Positions 23,866 to 34,634 of a stretch of 64,000 bases of DNA are shown in pieces (the stretch's first letter is position 1; each line of letters starts with the position of its first letter). The DNA is taken from contig NC_052393.1 in assembly GCF_009389715.1 (NCBI RefSeq), positions 4,898,001-4,962,000 of the forward strand. Direction: 5' to 3'. The notes beneath the pieces were generated by a model, which saw only the letters and a program-made list of their open reading frames with translations, made no database searches and was not told the DNA's origin. The position numbers and the translations under genes are program-made. Source of the DNA: Phoenix dactylifera (taxonomy: Eukaryota > Streptophyta > Magnoliopsida > Arecales > Arecaceae).

Positions 23866-24950
23866 TCTAGAATAGAAATTGGAGTGGGATGGGAATGGAA
23901 GATAGAATGGGAACTAGAATTCCTATTCCAATATTGTTTGGTCATGATATAGGAATGCACAAAAAAGAAATACCAATTCAATTCTAATACTTAATTTAGC
24001 TAGTTATGTATTAGAGTATTCCATTTATCATTTTTAGGATATTTTACTATATTTTTTTACTTAATATCTTTACTTTTATTTATTTTTCAATATTTTCTTT
24101 GATTAAAGTGATTCATAATTTTCTTATAATATTTATTTTATTTTTTATTTTTAATATTTTATTTAATATATTTAATTTTCTTAAGTTTATTTATTTATTC
24201 ATATTTTATTACACTTTTATTCCTACTTTATTCATATTTTATACTTTCTAACAAAAATATTTTATATATTAGTTTATATTTTTGACATTTTCATGGGATA
24301 TTCTAGTACTTTTTATTTTTATAAATTTTTATTTTATGTTTTATTTTAATATATCATCTTAATTGACATTCTAATATTTATCTAATATATTTTTGTTTCA
24401 TATCCAATACTATTTGATAATTTATATCTACACTTTATAAATTCTTTCATGTAACATGCATCATGTAATGCTCATTTGTTAGTATTATACATAGCAAACC
24501 ATTATGTAACAATATAATGATATAATACATGCTGCTAGGTATTTCTAATATTTTCAATATAATAATAATTAATTAAAATATTATAAATTTATTTATATTA
24601 TCTTGTACTATAATTATCAATAATTAACTTAATTTAAATATAGCATTTGTTGTTATTTTATACCATAAATATTACTAATAAGTTCATTTTTCTAAAATAC
24701 TATCCATTCTTATCCACATGAACATGGCCGTCCTTCCTATTTAAAAGTGGATCACCATTCCTTCAATTGAAGGAATGGCGATTCCAAAGAAGATGTGATT
24801 CCATGGTTTATTGCTGTACTTGAAGGAATGTGATTCCAAAGAAGATGTAATACCAGAATTTTTCGCTATACCAAACGCTGGAATGGAGCTAAAAATAAAA
24901 TTTCCATTCCATTTCAGTGCTTATTCCAGTGAACCAAACATAATGTAAGA
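23866..24950. repeat. AT-rich element with inverted GTTTGG ends
   Basis: Very AT-rich DNA bounded by words that mirror each other: GGAATGG and ATTGTTTGGTCATG on the left, and CCATTCC and GAACCAAACATAAT on the right. It has no coding capacity. The composition and mirrored ends suggest a non-autonomous DNA element of about 1 kb, but the exact ends and a target duplication cannot be fixed. Confidence 0.35.
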
Positions 24951-26423
24951 GGTTTGAGTTGGGAGGGTTAATTTGTTAAAAACCAATTAGTATACCAAAG
25001 ATAGATCATTTATCCAAAAACTAAGATATATAGCCTCTATTTATAATGGTGAGGCTCATTCTTGCATACATCGGATCGATTTTTTTTTTAGTTCTAATAT
25101 GAATTATTTTTCTAAAATACACTTGACCAGTTAAAATAAACTCAAAAAAACTAAAATTTTACATAAGATAGATTTCAACTTGTACATCATCTTTATCTTT
25201 TGTTGCTCCACCTAATTCTTCTTAAATTAGGATATATGTTCAGTCAAAGTAAACTTTTAGTTGACCAACCTATTTCAGAGCTCCTGATGTAGGCCTCCAA
25301 AATTTTTGGCAGATCTCAAGCTCGAATCCTATTCTACCCTATCCATAATGGCCAAAGTAGTCCAAATTACGTCCAGTGATCCTCCTGGACCAATGCACCT
25401 AAGCTTCGTATCTAGAACTTCCCTCAAAGAGATCAAGGGCGTTCCTAGGGGGGCATTGTCTACTTCTAGTTTATTAAATTTTAAATGCTTGTTCTTCTTA
25501 ATACTCATTCTTCTCCTAATATCATGACATATTTGCAAATTCGATCCATTTGGGCATCCCCTAACCTTCATCGCACGTGTTTGTTCTTTCACAAATAATT
25601 CCTTGTTAATTTCACCTATCGTACCGCGACTCCATAGCGAGAGCGTGGGTGCATGCATGCATACCTTAAGGACAATTTGTACTTCGAAATATTGTAAGTG
25701 TCTACTCTGACACCTACCTTTAATATCACACAATTCTGGGACCCAAACATCTCATAAAGGCATTTGATTTTGGTATTCTACTTCCATCTCATGAAGTCGC
25801 ATGATCCATGGCCCAAGGCATACTGCATAGCCCTCAAATAAAGGTGCAAGCAAGTACAGCTACAGAGATATGCTTGATTTCCGAAATTAACTCTTACAGA
25901 GTCGATAATTGCACCCTTACACCCTTACACAAGTTACATGAATCAGGAGACAAAAGGTTGTTGAATTTAAAATTCTTATTGGTTTAAGTTTCTTGTACAT
26001 GGTGGCATACTTGTGTGTGTGCAGTGAGGCTAGTTTAGATATACAAGCACCGGCAAACATGACTTACCCCTGAAGTTTGCAAGTGTTAACCAAAAGAAAA
26101 GGAGAAAATTAAAAAGCGAGATCCGAATAAGAGCCTCACAGGGGCAGTTGGTGCCCAGGCAAATTATTGGAAGAGTGCAGTATGAAAGCAATCAATGCCT
26201 TCTCTTTCCGTTGCTTGGAGCAATGGAGAGGACCCTTGTGACGAAGACAAGGTGGGAATTTTCTCATCACTTTCCTACTCATGCTTCTCCTTTAACTTGC
26301 AATCCTGCGCTCATGCCTATCACCATCTGAGTCCCATCAGTCACGACCAGATACTCATCTCCACTTCTATTTAAAATTCTGTTCATGCTCATCTCCTGGT
26401 GCCTTCGTATGAGATTTTGAGCC
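24951..26423. other. Intergenic DNA upstream of the HD-Zip gene
   Basis: This contains a minus open frame of 134 codons (25329-25733) with no recognised domain. The last few hundred bases should include the promoter and 5' UTR of the HD-Zip gene. An in-frame TGA lies two codons upstream of its ATG. No TATA box is assigned with confidence. Confidence 0.4.
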
Positions 26424-28312
26424 ATGGAGGTGGCTTCGTCGGCCTGTAATGGTGACTGGAGTAGTAAACAAAGCACGGCCGGGCAAGAGCTTAGCTTGAT
26501 GGATAAAGATGGTGGGGCACTGACGATCCAACCCTCCCTTCAGCTCGAATTGAAGCTCTCGTGGCTGGCTGAGACTGAGTTAGGTAGGTCTCTGTTTTCA
26601 TAAATTAAGCTCGTAATATCGAAGATACACGCTATGGTGAGAAAAAAGATCGACTATACTGCTTTCTGAAACTTGCTGAGATGCTTTTTTCTTTGTTTTT
26701 GGACACAGAAGAAGAAAGGAACATTGATGAAGCCAAATCTCGACGACGGCTCAATGTGAAGGGGGCCGCTAGAGATGCACACGATGCTTGTGATGATATG
26801 AAGCCCTCGTCTTCAACTTCTCACAGCATGACAGCAGAGAGAGGCTCTCAGCAATGTCGCAATGGTAGCGAAGGTGAGGGAGGCAAAGGAGGAAAGAAGC
26901 TAAGGCTATCCAAAGAGCAGTCTTCTTATCTGGAAGAGAGGTTTAAGGAGCACACCACCCTCAACCCGGTTAGTAACATTGAGATATGCATTAAAAAATC
27001 CTATATATTCTACAACTTCATTTGTCTCTTCTTCTTCTTCTTCTTCTTCCTACTCCCCTCCCCCCTTTTCCCTTTGTTTAGTTGGTTTAGTTTGGAGCTT
27101 GGTTTGCAAGTTTGAAAACATGTCTGATATCTTGTTCCTTGATTTTCTTTTTATTGAGAATAAATGGGTTAACCCATGGGATTCATTTCACGAGCAGAGG
27201 AAATGAGTTTCTTGGATTTCCTTCCAAAAACAAATAACAGAAATCATGTTTCTAGTATTCACTTCTTGGTGCTTCTTTCCTCCCACTGAGTCAGGGTATG
27301 TTTACATCTCTCTCTCTCTCTGTCAGATTAAGGATCTTGCGATTGTTACCATATTATGATAACGTAATAATTATATAAGATGATACCGTAACAAATATCT
27401 ATCCTTAGATTGCCTTTATCGAAGCTTGGATTTGGCTGTGTCTTTAATTCATGTCCTACAGATAGCAGAGTTTGCTATATTAACCTCACCCTCTACTATT
27501 GTGGTCACCCCTAACTTTTGAAGATCCAGCAAGGTTGTTCCCTAGTTCCATGAGAGTTCAAATAACTAACAGCTATTGGAAATATTTCTTGACTTGTCTC
27601 ACTTAACAGGAAGGCTACTCTTAAGGCGATTATTTTACAGAGCAATTCCTGAAGGGCCAGCAATGATCCCATGTTACATTTTGACTTTCTGACCCACTGG
27701 AGGAATAGAGCCATACACTTAATCATTATGCTTAATAAGCACGGCTAATTGTGGCAGTAGTGGTTGTCATTCCTTCAATCATCCCCTCGGACTTTCTGAC
27801 TGAAATCCAAAATGCTACATATAATTCACCAAATGATCATGTAAGCGCACCTTCAATTGCCAGCAAAAGTTATCTTGAAAGCTGACAGGATTTCATGATT
27901 GCAGAAACAAAAGCTTGCAATAGCTAAGAGGCTAAATCTGCGGCCTCGGCAAGTAGAGGTGTGGTTTCAAAACCGAAGAGCCCGGTATCATATTGCGCTC
28001 TGCTGCTGTCTTGACCATAATCTAATCATTGTCTTAAAATTTCAACTTCTTAATTATCTATTCACTCGGTTTTTCTATTTGTCGTGCTACCTCTGATTCA
28101 GAACCAAGCTCAAGCAGACTGAGGTGGACTATGAATACTTGAAACAATGGCGTGAGTATCTGACTGAAGAGAACCGAAGGCTCCATAAGGAGATTCAGGA
28201 GCTCAAAGCATTCGAATCTCCCCTCCAAAATGTTTATCACTTCAGGCATCCGACGATGCTAACTATCTGCCCTTCATGTCAGCATGCTATCGGTCTTCAG
28301 AAAAATTGGTAG
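26424..28312 (+). CDS. Homeodomain-leucine zipper class II transcription factor
   Basis: Exons 26424-26583, 26709-26968, 27905-27984 and 28102-28312 join in frame to 236 aa. All introns are GT-AG. Seen: LQLELKL at residues 39-45, an LxLxL-type EAR-like repression motif; the homeodomain at about 113-169, including [21 protein letters not shown] and the recognition helix [11 protein letters not shown]; a directly following zipper with leucines at 180, 187, 194 and 201; and CPSCQ at 223-227. Homeodomain, adjacent zipper and CPSC motif together define class II. Known of the family: nuclear repressors binding CAAT(G/C)ATTG-type sites as dimers, acting in shade response, auxin signalling and leaf polarity. 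Odd: the usual CPSCE is CPSCQ, and zipper residues QWR replace the common KCC. An in-frame stop upstream fixes the start. The exact orthologue is not assigned. Confidence 0.93.
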
Positions 28313-29189
28313 CTTCGATGCCACGGCCGCAGCGACAGCTTCCTTAGATTGGCCTGTTAGGGTTTATAATTGGTTTGTAACATGTTAGAATCGCAGAATT
28401 TAGGAGTGTTAGATTTAGAGAAGTGTTAGCTAATGTGGCCGGGAGAAGGCTTCTTTTATAGCAGTTCCTCTGTTTTAATTTGTTATGAAGAAGAGCAACT
28501 TTTGAGTAGAGTGCAGGAGGTCGAACAAGGCCCCAAGCTTGGCACAACCAGGTTTTAACATGAATATATTCTAATACAAATTATATATTATATTTATATC
28601 AACAAATAAAGATATTGTACAAATGCATGTATACATAAAATGTCAAATGAGAGAAAAGAGTGCTCATAAAAACCAGTGCATGGAATAACAGCCTAGTTTG
28701 ATAACCATGAAATTGGAAACATACCAAGCACTTGCAAAATGCATGGAAAGTTGGAAATAAAGGGGAAACCAATACTGTCGAAGATATATCCTCTTATTAT
28801 TATATTGAAAACTTTCTTGTTTCAACTCCACCCTAGATTTGAATTATTTTTTTATACGGACTCACCCTCTGTATTATATTTTTTTTCTTGAACATCTTCT
28901 CGCGAATGTCAACTTTACATGTTTAATATTTTAGCTTTTTAGATATTGAAGTAGGATCTCCTTTTCTGTGATTCTGATTATTCTCTGAAGCACCCCGGCA
29001 CCCCAAACATGTATATAAAGACACCGTATTGCATGTACATATGTATATAGAGACATTATTACACATACATAGTGTAGTTTCAGAGAAACAGAAGTGCTTT
29101 GGCCAACCTGGTGCCAAAAGAAAATGCTCCAAAAATCAGGCGTAAATGGGTTTGGTACTGTATACCGCAACCCGACTATGTATCCTATC
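28313..29189. other. 3' flank of HD-Zip gene, no further gene seen
   Basis: Contains the presumed 3' UTR (from 28313) and AT-rich intergenic sequence up to the LTR array. No poly(A) site is assigned with certainty and no repeat with defined ends is seen. Confidence 0.4.
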
Positions 29190-29194
29190 ACCAA

Positions 29195-32100
29195 TGTGAG
29201 GCCCAATAGTCCCACATCGGAAAGACTCGTTCCAGAGCCTGGGCATATGAGGCGGGTGTCTCCAAATCCTGTAGACGCGTTTTGGGTGGAAAACAAAACC
29301 GGGGAGGGGTGAAGGACACTTGCGTGAAGCCCCAGAACCGGACAATATCTGGCAGGGGAGCCCCGTGTTCCCCCCTCATGTGGCCCCCACGTGGGCACTA
29401 GGTGCCTCACGTGCCTCGCAGAGGCGGGGGCGTGACATTTGGTATCAGAGCCGAGGACGGCTCTTGTCCGATGGTGGGAAGGGTGTGAGGCCCAATAGTC
29501 CCACATCGGAAAGACTCGTTCTAGAGCCTGGGCATATGAGGCGGGTGTCTCCTAATCCTGCAGACGCGTTTTGGGTGGAAAACAAAACCGGAGAGGGGTG
29601 AAGGACGCTTGCGTGAAGCCCTAGAACCGGACAATATCTGGCAGGGGAGCCCCGTGTTCCCCCCTCATGTGGCCCCCACGTGGGCACTAGGTGCCTCACG
29701 TGCCTCGCAGAGGCGGGGGCGTGACATTTGGTATCAGAGCCGAGGACGACTCTTGTCCGATGGTGGGAAGGGTGTGAGGCCCAATAGTCCCACATCGGAA
29801 AGACTCGTTCTAGAGCCTGGGCATATGAGGCGGGTGTCTCCTAATCCTGCAGACGCGTTTTGGGTGGAAAACAAAACCGGGGAGGGGTGAAGGATGCTTG
29901 CGTGAAGCCCCAGAACCGGACAATATCTGGCAGGGGAGCCCCGTGTTCCCCCCTCATGTGGCCTCCACGTGGGCACTAGGTGCCTCACGTGCCTCGCAGA
30001 GGCGGGGGCGTGACATTTGGTATCAGAGCCGAGGACGGCTCTTGTCCGATGGTGGGAAGGGTGTGAGGCCCAATAGTCCCACATCGGAAAGACTCGTTCC
30101 AGAGCCTGGGCATATGAGGCGGGTGTCTCCAAATCCTGTAGACGCGTTTTGGGTGGAAAACAAAACCGGGGAGGGGTGAAGGACACTTGCGTGAAGCCCC
30201 AGAACCGGACAATATCTGGCAGGGGAGCCCCGTGTTCCCCCCTCATGTGGCCCCCACGTGGGCACTAGGTGCCTCACGTGCCTCACAGAGGCGGGGGCGT
30301 GACATTTGGTATCAGAGCCGAGGACGGCTCTTGTCCGATGGTGGGAAGGGTGTGAGGCCCAATAGTCCCACATCGGAAAGACTCGTTCTAGAGCCTGGGC
30401 ATATGAGGCGGGTGTCTCCTAATCCTGCAGACGCGTTTTGGGTGGAAAACAAAACTGGAGAGGGGTGAAGGACGCTTGCGTGAAGCCCTAGAACCGGACA
30501 ATATCTGGCAGGGGAGCCCCGTGTTCCCCCCTCATGTGGCCCCCACGTGGGCACTAGGTGCCTCACGTGCCTCGCAGAGGCGGGGGCGTGACATTTGGTG
30601 TGAGGCCCAATAGTCCCACATCGGAAAGACTCGTTCTAGAGCCTGGGCATATGAGGCGGGTGTCTCCTAATCCTGCAGACGCGTTTTGGGTGGAAAACAA
30701 AACCGGAGAGGGGTGAAGGACGCTTGCGTGAAGCCCTAGAACCGGACAATATCTGGCAGGGGAGCCCCGTGTTCCCCCCTCATGTGGCCCCCACGTGGGC
30801 ACTAGGTGCCTCACGTGCCTCGCAGAGGCGGGGGCGTGACATTTGGTATCAGAGCCGAGGACGACTCTTGTCCAATGGTGGGAAGGGTGTGAGGCCCAAT
30901 AGTCCCACATCGGAAAGACTCGTTCTAGAGCCTGGGCATATGAGGCGGGTGACTCCAAATCCTGCAGACGCGTTTTGGGTGGAAAACAAAACCGGGGAGG
31001 GGTGAAGGACGCTTGCGTGAAGCCCCAGAACCGGACAATATCTGGCAGGGGAGCCCCGTGTTCCCCCCTCATGTGGCCTCCACATGGGCACTAGGTGCCT
31101 CACGTGCCTCGCAGAGGCGGGGGCGTGACATTTGGTATCAGAGCCGAGGACGGCTCTTGTCCGATGGTGGGAAGGGTGTGAGGCCCAATAGTCCCACATC
31201 GGAAAGACTCGTTCCAGAGCCTGGGCATATGAGGCGGGTGTCTCCAAATCCTGTAGACGCGTTTTGGGTGGAAAACAAAACCGGGGAGGGGTGAAGGACG
31301 CTTGCGTGAAGCCCCAGAACCGGACAATATCTGGCAGGGGAGCCCCGTGTTCCCCCCTCATGTGGCCTCCACGTGGGCACTAGGTGCCTCACGTGCCTCG
31401 CAGAGGCGGGGGCGTGACATTTGGTATCAGAGCCGAGGACGACTCTTGTCCGATGGTGGGAAGGGTGTGAGGCCCAATAGTCCCACATCGGAAAGACTCG
31501 TTCTAGAGCCTGGGCATATGAGGCGGGTGACTCCAAATCCTGCAGACGCGTTTTGGGTGGAAAACAAAACCGGGGAGGGGTGAAGGACGCTTGCGTGAAG
31601 CCCCAGAACCGGACAATATCTGGCAGGGGAGCCCCGTGTTCCCCCCTCATGTGGCCTCCACGTGGGCACTAGGTGCCTCACGTGCATATGAGGCGGGTGT
31701 CTCCAAATCCTGCAGACGCGTTTTGGGTGGAAAACAAAACCGGGGAGGGGTGAAGGACGCTTGCGTGAAGCCCCAGAACCGGACAATATCTGGCAGGGGA
31801 GCCCCGTGTTCCCCTCTCATGTGGCCCCTACGTGGGCACTAGGTGCCTCTCGTGCCTCGCAGAGGCGGGGGCGTGACATTTGGTATCAGAGCGGAAGGGT
31901 GTGAGGCCCAATAGTCCCACATCGGAAAGACTCGTTCTAGAGCCTGGGCATATGAGGCGGGTGACTCCAAATCCTGCAGACGCGTTTTGGGTGGAAAACA
32001 AAACCGGGGAGGGGTGAAGGACGCTTGCGTGAAGCCCCAGAACCGGACAATATCTGGCAGGGGAGCCCCGTGTTCCCCCCTCATGTGGCCTCCACGTGGG

Positions 32101-32431
32101 CACTAGGTGCCTCACGTGCCTCGCAGAGGCGGGGGCGTGACATTTGGTATCAGAGCCGAGGACGGCTCTTGTCCGATGGTGGGAAGGGTGTGAGGCCCAA
32201 TAGTCCCACATCGGAAAGACTCGTTCTAGAGCCTGGGCATATGAGGCGGGTGTCTCCTAATCCTGCAGACGCGTTTTGGGTGGAAAACAAAACCGGGGAG
32301 GGGTGAAGGACGCTTGCGTGAAGCCCCAGAACCGGACAATATCTGGCAGGGGAGCCCCGTGTTCCCCCCTCATGTGGCCTCCACGTGGGCACTAGGTGCC
32401 TCACGTGCCTCGCAGAGGCGGGGGCGTGACA
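29195..32431 (+). mobile_element. Tandem array of a miniature LTR (TRIM/SMART-type) element
   Basis: LTR copies start with TGTGAGGCCC at 29195, 29484, 29773, 30062, 30351, 30599, 30888, 31177, 31466, 31900 and 32189; a twelfth copy (about 31685-31878) lacks its first 49 bases. A full LTR is 243 bp, begins TGTGAGG and ends GTGACA. The linker between LTRs is 46 bp (first copy 29438-29483). It starts TTTGGTATCAGAGCC, the methionine-tRNA primer-site word, and ends in the purine tract GGTGGGAAGGG. The period is 289 bp, with 248 bp at the fifth unit. The array is flanked on both sides by ACCAA (29190-29194 and 32432-32436), a perfect 5-bp target duplication. Repeated open frames of about 93 and 170 codons are by-products of the repeat. 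Confidence 0.93.
29438..29483 (+). other. Minimal internal segment: primer-binding site plus purine tract
   Basis: This 46-bp segment between the first two LTRs holds TTTGGTATCAGAGCC at its left end and GGTGGGAAGGG at its right end. These are the positions expected for the minus-strand primer site and the polypurine tract of an LTR element. About 20 bp lie between. Equivalent segments occur after most LTRs in the array; those at about 30594-30598 and 31879-31899 are shortened. Confidence 0.75.
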
Positions 32432-32436
32432 ACCAA

Positions 32437-34005
32437 TTTCCTAGAGCCATATAATATGTTCTAAGGTTGAGACATGCAACATCACTCCTAAAAATGTGAT
32501 CAAGAAGCTTTGATGGCGACAACTTCTCCTGATCTTGTATCCATTTTCCATATGTTTCTGACATGCTGAGACTTTTAATCTTTATGTAATTCTCATTAAT
32601 TTGCATTTTTGACAAGATTAAGATCTTTAGGAGGCTAATATCGAAAAGAATTTACCCACCGCTAAGTCCTTCCTAAGATTGACTTGTAAACCAGCATGGT
32701 CTCTCTTCTACAAGACTAGGGTGAAACATATAAATCACCTGCTGTTGGGAGCAATCATTATATTCTTTCATGGTAAATCTGAAAAATCCTGCTCTTCATC
32801 ATCTTTGTACCACTGGAAGGATGTCCATGGAACAAGCTAACCTCAGAACAATGTGGAATATGTTAATCTTGGCTATCTGATGACTCATTGGTTTATATAG
32901 AGCAAAAGAAGAAAAGCATGCATTTGAACATTAGAATTTAGAAAGCACCACTTATTTTATTTTTGCAAGGGATGTGAACAATGCAGTAGAGATAGCAATG
33001 GCTCAGGTTGGGTTAGTCATAATGTTCAAAACCCTTCCCATACTTAACCCATCTCAACATTGGGTCAAGACTCCCCAAACCATAAGCGTCCATATATAGG
33101 TTGAAACCTACGATCCTATGTAAACCATTCCATCCACAGTCTTGTCTATTTTACACACCTTAGTCCCTTATGAACCCAACCTAATATTTCTAACCTAATT
33201 TTTATAATTCTTGATCATTCATCTTCAAGGTGATATAAGCAACTAGTGTTATAAATTATTAAAAAAAATATATCCAGATTCATGATCCAATCATATATAA
33301 ATTTTTCCGATCCGTATAGAACTCTACCTAAATAATTCGAGGTGGGTCAAAGTTCTGATCTATATAGGGCTCATTTAAAGGTCAAAAGGTATGAGAATCT
33401 AGACACAAACTAAATAAAACCCGACTGAACCTAGCCCAAAGAAGGTTGTGTAGGGCCAGGTTTTTGGGTTAGATCAATTTTTGCCGCCGCTGCAATAAAA
33501 ACCCTTTAGAATATTGTCTCTGAGTTTCTCCTTGGATCTTTTCCTGTAGGACTTTTAAGGCAACTCCAATAAAGCTTCTTGTTTAGTCTAAAGAAAAGCA
33601 AGGAGAAGCGAACGAATAAAATGAATGGTGAAAGAACAGATAAAGTGACAACTATTATCATAATCACACTAAACGTCGGTATATAACATGGATGATTACA
33701 AAAAATTATCCCTAGGTACATGGCAGTCCAATGGCATTTGTCGTTACAATAATATCCTCTGCTTCTTTGTTGATCTATAAATTGTGCTGTTACTAAAAAA
33801 AATTTATTTTTAAGAAATATATTATTCAAGAAACAATTGATAATGACAAGGATTGTGATCATGATATATAATTTTCCTTTTTGTACTCAAAGAGACCCAT
33901 CCTTCTGGTTATATGAAATCTTCTTCTCCTTTTGACATTCTCAGTATTTTTTTTTTGGTTTCAGTAATTGATTGTGATGTAAGGAAATGAATATTCTTTT
34001 ATCAA
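32437..34005. other. Intergenic DNA, nothing recognised
   Basis: No gene is supported. A minus frame at 33506-33862 (118 codons) has no recognised domain. The patch at about 33000-33480 (GGCTCAGGTTGGGTTAG style) resembles dispersed plant repeats without clear ends. Confidence 0.4.
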
Positions 34006-34411
34006 TGTAAGGGCTTGTGCGAGCGTATGTTTAGTCCCATATCAATTATTCGCTGGATAGATTTTGGGTACTTATACAGATCAAGGAACCCAAATAATAT
34101 CTTTCGACTAGCTATTTTGGGTGAGGTCTTGGGTTGTTACAAATGATATCAGAGCATACTCGGCCCATAACTTATATGGACTAGGAGACACTACGGCATG
34201 GATCCATCGAGGCTGACCATGGGCCGATCGTGGTATTTGTGATTAGATTTGAATGGATTAGAACCCTTAACTTGATGAGGATGTGATTATTTGCTGGATA
34301 GATCTTGAGTACTTATACAGAATTAAGAAACTAAAATAATATTTTTTTTTTACTAGCGACCCAAATAATATTTTTTGGTTAGCTATTTTGGGTGAGGTCT
34401 TGAGTCGTTAA
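34006..34411 (+). mobile_element. TRIM retrotransposon, plus orientation, right LTR damaged
   Basis: The left LTR (34006-34141, TGTAAGGGCTTG to GTTACA) is followed by AATGATATCAGAGC, a one-base variant of the AATGGTATCAGAGC primer site. The centre shares GGCCCATAACTTATATGGACT and GATTTGAATGGATT-type words, reversed, with the TRIM at 19834-20260, so both belong to one family. The right LTR (34282 to about 34411) has lost its first part and contains a duplicated AATAATATTTTT segment. It ends about 220 bp upstream of the TBL start codon. Confidence 0.75.
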
Positions 34412-34634
34412 AGTCGAGGTTTTAGTCACCACACTAATCCAATGCTATGACCAATCAATCATGTGTTAATATATGCATGCAAGCCGTTATATAGCCTTTA
34501 AATCGGATGCAAGACATGAAGCGCCAGCGGCCAGGGCAAGCCAAGAATTCTCCTAAACCACTCTTTTGGAACTCATCAAGAGGAAGATCCCTTAACCAAA
34601 CTACAGAACACATCAGGAAGAAGATCTCTCTCTC

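Noticed and set aside
29320..32404. Many near-identical open frames of 93, 116 and 170 codons on both strands
   Set aside because: They recur with the 289-bp LTR unit, lack start context or domains, and overlap on both strands; they are by-products of a GC-rich repeat.
29195..32431. CRISPR-like regular repeats
   Set aside because: The repeat unit is 289 bp with LTR ends and a primer site, in a plant genome; there are no short repeats with unique spacers.
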